From an uncultured Prevotellaceae bacterium (GTDB taxonomy: Bacteria; Bacteroidota; Bacteroidia; Bacteroidales; Bacteroidaceae), in assembly GCA_902477365.1 (NCBI GenBank), contig CABSGW010000087.1, positions 1 through 9,830 of the forward strand: a DNA stretch of 9,830 bases, read 5' to 3'. Every line of letters begins with the position of its first letter. Within the stretch, counting starts at the first letter, position 1. The position numbers were made by a program, and so were the translations under genes. The notes under the pieces are model-generated. The model was not told the DNA's origin. It saw nothing but the letters and a program-made list of their open reading frames with translations, and searched no databases. Positions 4,546-9,830 of the stretch are shown here, piece after piece.

Positions 4546-6588
4546 TTATTCGTTGATATAAGGCAGGGTTGCATAGTCACGGCTATAACGCAACATCTGT
4601 TGGTCGTAAGCCTCGTCGTAGCGGAGTGTCACGTCGGTAATATGGCCTTGTTCGTCCTTATGTGCTTCATACACCGGATTGATAAAGCCTTTATAAGGAG
4701 ATAAATTCAGTCGTTTGTAACGTGTTAATATCTCCTGATGCAGTTCTTGGTCAACGCGTACAGCATAAGTTTCAACCAGGTTTCTGGCGGCTTCATAATC
4801 ACCTTCGCTCTTGATACGTTGAACCTCGGCCAATAATTTCCCAAACAAGCTGCGTAGCGCCGGATAATCATTTACACGCACATAGGTCTTTCCGTCGCGT
4901 TTAACCAGTTCTACCACCTTGTCGGCCTTTCCGTGTTCGTAGACCCAGCGAGCTATCAGGGCACGGTTGCGCATATGTGCTTCCTCAATGTTATTTCCCG
5001 GATTGATACGTACCAGTTGAGTCATCAATCCGTTCATCATATACTGGTAATAGGGAGCCATATAAGCTTCTTTGTTGGGGGTCAGTCCCAGTTCTACCAA
5101 CTTTTCATCCGCAATGTAATACAATCCGAACAAATCGGCACGTGCCTCTTCGATGGTCGATCCGTAGGCTTTCAATGTGTCGGGATCTACGCCGGGAAGC
5201 AACTTGCCACTGCCGTGCCCCAAGCATTCGTGCAGGTCGGTATGCAGGTCGTCACAACGGTCTCCGTAGGTGTCGAGCAATCGTCTTGTTTCATCATCGA
5301 TCACAAATTCCTGCTCCATGCCGCTACCGTGCGACGCTTTGTTGTAAGCATCGGTCAGATTACCGATGGTCACACTTTTCGATCCGTATTCCTTTCTGAT
5401 CCAGTTGGAATTGGGCAGGTTGATACCAATCGCGGTAGCCGGGTACAGGTCTCCGCCCAAGATTGCCGCAGTGATCACTTTTGCGGAGATACCCTTACAT
5501 TTATCTTTCTTAAAACGGGCGTCTACCGGCGAGTTGTCTTCAAACCATTGGGCGTTCAGGCTCAGTTGTTCGGTGCGTTTGGTAGCTTCCAGGTCTTTGA
5601 AGTTTACAATCGCCTCCCAACTGGCTTTCATGCCCAACGGGTCACCATAAGATTCCGTGAAGCAGTTCGTAAAGTCAACTACGCCATTGACGTCTTTCAA
5701 CCAAAGAATGTTATATGCGTCGAATGTTTTCAGATCTCCGTCTCGGTAGAATTGGATGAGTTTTTCGAGTGTCGCCTTTTGCTCGGCGGTTTCGGCATAC
5801 GGGATGGCTTTATCCAACCAATAGATGATTTTTTGAATTGCTGTGCCATACAATCCGCCCGCTTTCCACACTTTTTCTTCTAACGTTCCTTTGTCGTTGC
5901 GTACAAGCCGGCTGTTCATGCCAAACATTACAGGATGAGGGTCGGAAGGATCTTTCATCGCGTTATAAAACTGTTCGGCCTCTGCCTGGGTCACTCCGTC
6001 GCCATAGTAATTGCTGGCCGAAGTCAGCACCAGGTCTTCCCCGTCTTTTTGGTTAACTCGTGTGGGCATGATCGATGGGTCGAACAATACCGGAAACAAT
6101 TCGTTACACAAAGCTTCTACACTTTGTCCGTCAGCCAATGGCAGTTTATCAGCATCAACCTGCTTCAAGGCTGTTTTCAGAAAGTCTGCCGGGAATCCGG
6201 GTATGAATTTCTCAGAACCATAATGGTGATGAATGCCGTTGCTGAACCAAATCCGTTTCAGGTAAACAGTCAGCGCTTTGAAGTCTGCACTTTCCCGGTC
6301 TCCTTGATAGTCGGTATAGACGGTTTCCAGCATTTTGCGGATACGTAGGTTGTATTTGCCATTTTGGTCGAACAGGATATCCCGTCCTTGTAACGCAGCT
6401 TCCGAGAGATAGTAGATAAGCGTTTTCTGTTTCAGGCTGAGTTGCTCGAAACCTTCCACACGGTAACGTAACATTTGTATATCGGCAAATTGTTCGTCGG
6501 TATAGGTGAACTCACCGGTCGGTGTTGTTTGTGCATTGAGGGCCAAAGGGCTGCTTGCTAGTATCATCGCGATTAATTTATGTTTCAT
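4546..6588 (-). CDS. Dipeptidyl peptidase III (M49 zinc metallopeptidase), exported
   Basis: A 680-residue zinc exopeptidase that releases dipeptides from the N-terminus of short peptides. The M49 signature is present: HECLGH at 453-458 (zinc ligands H453 and H458, catalytic E454), followed by GSGK, and EEARAD at 480-485 supplying the third ligand, E481. The 5-residue HECLGH form, its 28-residue spacing to the glutamate and the overall length match the characterised Bacteroides thetaiotaomicron enzyme. The conserved INLPN segment (389-393) contributes to peptide binding in the family. The N-terminus (MKHKLIAMILASSPLALNAQ) is a Sec signal peptide, probably cut after ALNA, so a periplasmic location is predicted; many relatives are cytosolic. 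It would serve peptide scavenging. It heads a three-gene cluster and lies 102 bp downstream of a small AraC-type regulator on the same strand. The catalytic assignment is firm. Confidence 0.96.
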   Translation of the reverse strand: MKHKLIAMILASSPLALNAQTTPTGEFTYTDEQFADIQMLRYRVEGFEQLSLKQKTLIYYLSEAALQGRDILFDQNGKYNLRIRKMLETVYTDYQGDRESADFKALTVYLKRIWFSNGIHHHYGSEKFIPGFPADFLKTALKQVDADKLPLADGQSVEALCNELFPVLFDPSIMPTRVNQKDGEDLVLTSASNYYGDGVTQAEAEQFYNAMKDPSDPHPVMFGMNSRLVRNDKGTLEEKVWKAGGLYGTAIQKIIYWLDKAIPYAETAEQKATLEKLIQFYRDGDLKTFDAYNILWLKDVNGVVDFTNCFTESYGDPLGMKASWEAIVNFKDLEATKRTEQLSLNAQWFEDNSPVDARFKKDKCKGISAKVITAAILGGDLYPATAIGINLPNSNWIRKEYGSKSVTIGNLTDAYNKASHGSGMEQEFVIDDETRRLLDTYGDRCDDLHTDLHECLGHGSGKLLPGVDPDTLKAYGSTIEEARADLFGLYYIADEKLVELGLTPNKEAYMAPYYQYMMNGLMTQLVRINPGNNIEEAHMRNRALIARWVYEHGKADKVVELVKRDGKTYVRVNDYPALRSLFGKLLAEVQRIKSEGDYEAARNLVETYAVRVDQELHQEILTRYKRLNLSPYKGFINPVYEAHKDEQGHITDVTLRYDEAYDQQMLRYSRDYATLPYINE

Positions 6589-6628
6589 TAGTTGGATATA
6601 GCGTTTATAAAAGAATCATTTTCGCATC

Positions 6629-6661
6629 ACACAGTAGGGTAGTGTGTTATCCCATCACTAC
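6629..6661. promoter_or_regulatory. Overlapping dyads upstream of DPP III
   Basis: In the 102-bp gap between the AraC-type gene and DPP III, ACACA (6629-6633) pairs with TGTGT (6643-6647), and GTAGTG (6639-6644) pairs with CACTAC (6656-6661). The two share bases and cannot both form. There is no T-tract, so termination of the upstream gene is doubtful; an operator or alternative leader structure is possible. A poor -7 candidate (ATCCTTTG on the minus strand, 6678-6671) lies just upstream. Confidence 0.3.
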
Positions 6662-6690
6662 GTTTCAATACAAAGGATATAGGAGGTCGG

Positions 6691-7125
6691 TCAGCTAATC
6701 TCGTTTGCCTTTCTTTCTTGAAATTCGCGGCGGTAGGATAGGGGTGATTTTCCCATTTTCCGGTAAAAGGCCACGTAGAACGATTGTCGACGGTTATACC
6801 CGACCATTGTACCGATATCTTCCATCGTCAGCTCGTCATAGCGTTTGTCTTTAAGCAGGTAACAGGCATCTTTAATGCGATACTCGTTTGCAAGTCCCAT
6901 GTAGTTGTCGTCAAATCGCAGGCCTATTACGGCCGATACATAACGGGTATTCGTACCCAGATCCTTAGCCAACTGTCTGGCCGAATAGTCCGGGTCACGA
7001 TACTTCTTCTCTATCACTATTTTACGAAGTATCAAGTTATAAAGATTGTCTACCAGTTCGGCGCGTATGCGGCTTCTATAGTGGACATTTTTCTCTTTTT
7101 TTTCTTTTAAGTTGTATTTTGCCAT
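6691..7125 (-). CDS. Small AraC-family transcription regulator (DNA-binding domain only)
   Basis: A 144-residue protein from the ATG at 7123-7125; an in-frame start 19 codons upstream would run through the candidate promoter and adds nothing family-like. The protein is essentially an AraC-type domain with two helix-turn-helix units: YSARQLAKDLGTNTRYVSAVI, then LTMEDIGTMVGYNRRQSFYVAFYRKMGKSPLSYRREF, the second being the signature recognition helix region. The N-terminus is short, lysine-rich and probably not a sensor, so there is no ligand-binding or dimerisation domain as in classical AraC and no receiver or membrane part as in hybrid two-component regulators. Similar short AraC proteins occur in Bacteroidetes. 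It is divergent from recQ (114 bp) and lies upstream of DPP III on the same strand; targets are unknown. Confidence 0.85.
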   Translation of the reverse strand: MAKYNLKEKKEKNVHYRSRIRAELVDNLYNLILRKIVIEKKYRDPDYSARQLAKDLGTNTRYVSAVIGLRFDDNYMGLANEYRIKDACYLLKDKRYDELTMEDIGTMVGYNRRQSFYVAFYRKMGKSPLSYRREFQERKANEIS

Positions 7126-7151
7126 GAGGCAGAGTTGAAGCCTGTGAGAAG

Positions 7152-7183
7152 CAAATATCTGTATTTTTTTCCTTTTATGCAAG
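7152..7183 (-). promoter_or_regulatory. Candidate promoter of the AraC-type gene
   Basis: On the minus strand, GATATTTG (7159-7152) matches five of the six fixed positions of TAnnTTTG. A TTG-containing -33 element (CTTG, 7183-7180) sits 20 bp upstream, the usual Bacteroidetes spacing. It implies a leader of about 20 nt to the start at 7125, which supports the shorter start. Found by eye only. Confidence 0.4.
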
Positions 7184-7213
7184 TAAAGAGCCCACTAATT
7201 ACGCCAAATCGGT

Positions 7214-7221
7214 TAACTTTG
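7214..7221 (+). promoter_or_regulatory. Candidate -7 element for recQ
   Basis: TAACTTTG is an exact match to TAnnTTTG and lies 18 bp before the chosen recQ ATG, giving a leader of only about a dozen nucleotides. Its position argues against the longer reading frame that begins at 7135. No -33 box is evident at the right spacing. Confidence 0.4.
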
Positions 7222-7239
7222 TTGGCAAAAGCTTGGTAC

Positions 7240-9084
7240 ATGCTCTCAACATTAAAAAAATATTTTGGTTACGATTCCTTTCGTCCGCAGCAGGAAGAAA
7301 TTATCCGTTACATCATGGGGGGAAGGGATTGTCTGGTGCTGATGCCTACCGGCGGGGGCAAGAGCCTTTGCTATCAGATACCCGCCTTGCTGCTGGAAGG
7401 TACGGTCATAGTCATTTCACCACTCATTTCTTTGATGAAAGATCAGGTGGAAACACTCCGGGCCAACGGCATTCCCGCAGCCGCGCTGAATAGTGCGATG
7501 GACCCCGGTGAGAATGCGCAGGTCAGGCGTGCCTGTGTGCAGGGGCAAATCAAATTGTTGTACATGGCTCCCGAAACCCTGTTAGGCGAAATCCCCTATT
7601 TGCTGCAAGACATGCATATCAGTCTGTTTGCTGTAGACGAGGCGCACTGCGTGAGCCAGTGGGGACACGATTTCAGGCCTGAATATACCCGGTTGGACCA
7701 GTTGCGTGAGGCTTTTCCTTCTGTACCGATGATGGCACTTACGGCTACGGCTGACAAGGTGACCCGTCAAGATATCCTGACGCAGTTGGATTTGCATGCA
7801 CCTCATGTCTTTATCTCTTCTTTCGACCGGCCTAATCTGAGTCTGGATGTGAGGCGGGGATACCGCAAAACAGAGAAAACCCGCGAATTGTTCGATTTCA
7901 TTACACGCCATTCGCAGCAAAGCGGAATTATTTACTGTATGAGCCGTAAGACGACCGAGGAAGTTGCCGATTTGTTGAAGTCGAATGGGGTCAATGCTAC
8001 TGCTTACCATGCCGGACTTGCTGCCGCGGAGCGCGAGAAGGCGCAGGACGATTTTATTTGCGACCGCGTGCAGGTGGTGTGTGCCACCATTGCCTTTGGT
8101 ATGGGTATTGACAAAAGCAATGTGCGTTGGGTTGTTCATTACAATCTGCCTAAAAGTATTGAGAGTTTCTACCAGGAAATAGGACGCGCCGGACGCGACG
8201 GATTGCCGTCCGATACATTACTTTTTTATTCGGTGGCCGATATTATTCAGCTTACACGTTTTGCCAAGGATAGCGGTCAACAACAAATCAATATGGAGCG
8301 CCTGCAACGTATGCGCGAGTATGCCGAAGCCGGTGTGTGCCGCCGTCGCATTCTGTTGAATTATTTTGGTGAACCGGCCGATCGGGATTGTGGAAATTGC
8401 GATGTGTGCCGCAATCCTCCCATTCGTTTTGACGGTACGGTTTTGGCTCAAAAGGCGCTCAGTGCCTTGGCACGTACCGAACAGAACGTAGGTTTCGGAA
8501 CAGCTGTTGATATTTTAAAGGGTACCTACTCACCGGCGGTCAAGGCGCATGATTATTTTCGGCTAAAGACATTTGGTGTGGGGCGCGATGTTCCGGCCCG
8601 CACCTGGCACGACTATTTGTTGCAGTTGCTACAGTTGGGGCTGATAGAGGTGGCTTATGACGAACGCAATCACCTGAAGATAACGGAGCAGGGACGGAAG
8701 GTTCTTTTTGAGGGATGTCGGATTGAATTGGCCGAACCGCGTCCGGAAGAACCGCAAACAGATGCCGAACCGGCAGTAAAACGCAGACGGCGCGGTAGTG
8801 TTGGCGCTAAAACGGCCGGAACTCCCCGTTTGTCGATGGAGGCAGCCGTCTCTATCGGTGAAAACAGCGCGTTGTTCCAGGCATTGCGCCGTTTACGTAA
8901 GGAACTGGCCGACGCGCAGGGGTTTCCTCCTTATATTGTCATGTCCGACCGTGTGTTACACCAGTTGGCGTTGGAGCGCCCCACTACCGTAGAGGCTTTC
9001 GGGCGTGTCAGCGGTATTGGTGATTTCAAACAAAAAAAGTATGGACCTCGTTTTGTGGAAGAGATTCGTAAATTTGTAGAATAG
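7240..9084 (+). CDS. recQ: ATP-dependent DNA helicase RecQ
   Basis: A 614-residue 3'-5' superfamily-2 helicase that unwinds recombination and stalled-fork intermediates. The ATG at 7240 is chosen because the canonical RecQ N-terminus LKKYFGYDSFRPQQEEII begins there; an in-frame ATG at 7135 adds 35 residues unlike the family and overlaps the candidate promoter. In order: Q-motif region (FGYDSFRPQQ, 9-18), Walker A MPTGGGKS (35-42), DEAH box (133-136), the aromatic-rich loop after CVSQWGHDFRPEY, motif III LTATA (167-171), and motif VI QEIGRAGRDG (312-321). The zinc-binding RQC subdomain has C367, C384, C387 and C390, followed by a winged helix. A basic linker (KRRRR, 514-518) leads to an HRDC domain (about 540-614). 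All key residues are present, so it should be active. It is transcribed alone, between the divergent regulator and a bidirectional terminator. Confidence 0.97.
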   Translation: MLSTLKKYFGYDSFRPQQEEIIRYIMGGRDCLVLMPTGGGKSLCYQIPALLLEGTVIVISPLISLMKDQVETLRANGIPAAALNSAMDPGENAQVRRACVQGQIKLLYMAPETLLGEIPYLLQDMHISLFAVDEAHCVSQWGHDFRPEYTRLDQLREAFPSVPMMALTATADKVTRQDILTQLDLHAPHVFISSFDRPNLSLDVRRGYRKTEKTRELFDFITRHSQQSGIIYCMSRKTTEEVADLLKSNGVNATAYHAGLAAAEREKAQDDFICDRVQVVCATIAFGMGIDKSNVRWVVHYNLPKSIESFYQEIGRAGRDGLPSDTLLFYSVADIIQLTRFAKDSGQQQINMERLQRMREYAEAGVCRRRILLNYFGEPADRDCGNCDVCRNPPIRFDGTVLAQKALSALARTEQNVGFGTAVDILKGTYSPAVKAHDYFRLKTFGVGRDVPARTWHDYLLQLLQLGLIEVAYDERNHLKITEQGRKVLFEGCRIELAEPRPEEPQTDAEPAVKRRRRGSVGAKTAGTPRLSMEAAVSIGENSALFQALRRLRKELADAQGFPPYIVMSDRVLHQLALERPTTVEAFGRVSGIGDFKQKKYGPRFVEEIRKFVE

Positions 9085-9107
9085 CGGGCGGTGTTTTCAT
9101 TGTTGGC

Positions 9108-9153
9108 TACAAAGGCCCTTCCATGCAATCAACTGCATGGAAGGGCCTTTGTA
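9108..9153. terminator. Bidirectional terminator between recQ and the glycoside hydrolase gene
   Basis: A perfect 20-bp stem (9108-9127 with 9134-9153) closes a 6-nt loop, with a GC-rich core flanked by AAAGG/CCTTT. It lies 24 bp after the recQ stop and 13 bp from the stop of the convergent minus-strand gene. The T-rich ends on both strands (TTTGTA) and the convergent setting fit a terminator used by both genes. Long AAAGGCCC-type stems are common terminators in Bacteroidetes. Confidence 0.9.
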
Positions 9154-9165
9154 TAATAGGGCTAT

Positions 9166-9830
9166 CTATTGGCGTACATAACCCCTAACCACCACTTCGG
9201 CAAGTGCTGGAGGAACGCTGGCCGGATGCTTGAAAGTAATCCGGACAAAGCGTCCGTGCAGGCTTCGGCCGGTCAATCGAATTTCGTTGCTTTTTCCGGC
9301 TTGTGTGTTTGCCATGCACGATGCGGCAAGTTCCCATTTTTTACGGTCTTCCGATACTTCTACGTTGTACTGGTAACATTTTTCTGCAGGAAAGGTGATG
9401 GAAATGTGCGTAAACTCCAATCCTTTTTCTGTATCCAGCAGCCAGTAAGGCGCTTTATCGTTTGCGGCAGCTTCCCAATACGACGCTTTGTTTCCGTCTG
9501 CTGCCATGCCGGCTATGTGCGCTTCTTTCCAACTGCTGGCAAAGACGGGGTTGTTCAGCCCGAAGGTTTGTTCTTTTCGTTCCGTCTTGCCGGCAGCAAA
9601 ACGGGTATAGGGGCGCTCTTTTACCGAGGGGCTTATACCCTGTTTATATGCCGGGGCACCTGTGAATGTAAGGCTGATACGTGCCGGTTTCAATCCGGGC
9701 GAGGTAGCTTCGATTATGGCTTTTCCGGCATAGAAAGAACGGAAGGAAATGGCTGCTTGTCCGTCGGCAATGCGAATGTCGCTGTCGGGTGCAAAGGTGA
9801 TGGAAGTGCCCGTAGGGAATTCTCCCGTAG
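9166..9830 (-). CDS. C-terminal part of a GH2-like glycoside hydrolase with F5/8-type (discoidin-like) domain
   Basis: The gene enters from the right edge; 220 C-terminal residues are visible and the frame is open to position 9830, so the true start is outside the window. The first roughly 65 residues (TGEFPTGTSITF, IADGQAAISFRSFYAGKAIIEATSPGLKPARISLTF) resemble the immunoglobulin-like domain near the end of many Bacteroides family-2 beta-galactosidases and related enzymes. Residues of about 90-215 look like an F5/8 type C (CBM32-like) domain: ADGNKASYWEA, YWLLDTEKGLEFTHISITFP, YNVEVSEDRKKW, and a final strand with GRFVRITF. Such domains bind galactose-type or other glycans. The catalytic part, the signal peptide and the sugar specificity are not visible, so the GH2 assignment is inferred from the C-terminal architecture. 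It converges on recQ. Confidence 0.7.
   Translation of the reverse strand, partial: TGEFPTGTSITFAPDSDIRIADGQAAISFRSFYAGKAIIEATSPGLKPARISLTFTGAPAYKQGISPSVKERPYTRFAAGKTERKEQTFGLNNPVFASSWKEAHIAGMAADGNKASYWEAAANDKAPYWLLDTEKGLEFTHISITFPAEKCYQYNVEVSEDRKKWELAASCMANTQAGKSNEIRLTGRSLHGRFVRITFKHPASVPPALAEVVVRGYVRQ

Noticed and set aside
4933..5883. A 316-codon plus-strand open frame
   Set aside because: It lies entirely antisense to the DPP III gene, has no recognisable motif, and the DPP III frame carries the full M49 catalytic set. Long antisense frames are expected from the codon use.
7135..7239. Longer N-terminus for RecQ starting at 7135
   Set aside because: The extra 35 residues do not resemble RecQ proteins, and the exact -7 promoter match at 7214-7221 lies inside them. 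The conserved N-terminus begins at 7240.
7582..8139. A 185-codon minus-strand open frame
   Set aside because: It is antisense to the RecQ helicase core, whose motifs are intact, and its translation shows no family features.

Overview
The window looks like ordinary chromosomal DNA from a member of the Bacteroidales, most likely Bacteroides or Phocaeicola. The evidence is the gene content: a secreted M49 dipeptidyl peptidase III, a C10-protease propeptide/Spi-like secreted protein, a glycoside hydrolase with a C-terminal discoidin-like domain, and a small AraC-type regulator with no sensor domain. Several start regions also carry Bacteroides-type -7 promoter elements (TAnnTTTG). The species cannot be named from this sequence.

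Layout. Positions 1-60 hold a compact cluster of inverted repeats cut by the window edge. Genes from 49 to 7125 all read on the minus strand. From right to left along transcription these are: a small AraC-family regulator (6691-7125); a cluster of dipeptidyl peptidase III (4546-6588), an AlkD-like HEAT-repeat protein (3914-4540) and an ATP-grasp-like protein (2716-3909), with gaps of 4-5 bp; a second cluster of an HD-domain hydrolase (1974-2609) and an Nramp metal transporter (690-1964), 9 bp apart, ending in a clear terminator (641-671); then a secreted Spi/propeptide-like protein (49-426). RecQ helicase (7240-9084) diverges from the regulator on the plus strand. It meets a partial GH2-like glycoside hydrolase (9166 to the window end, minus strand) across a 20-bp perfect hairpin that probably terminates both.

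How the genes may work together. The DPP III cluster appears to be one transcription unit, but no pathway obviously joins an exported peptidase, a HEAT-repeat protein and an uncharacterised ATP-grasp enzyme. The HD-mntH pair is preceded by a -7 element overlapped by an inverted repeat, which would suit metal-responsive control; this is inference. The AraC-type regulator lies immediately upstream of DPP III, but nothing here proves that it controls it.

No defence island, CRISPR array, phage or complete mobile element is visible. The least explained items are the structured DNA at the left edge next to a Spi ORF that stops at the end of the propeptide fold, the orphan ATP-grasp protein in the DPP III operon, and several intergenic dyads.
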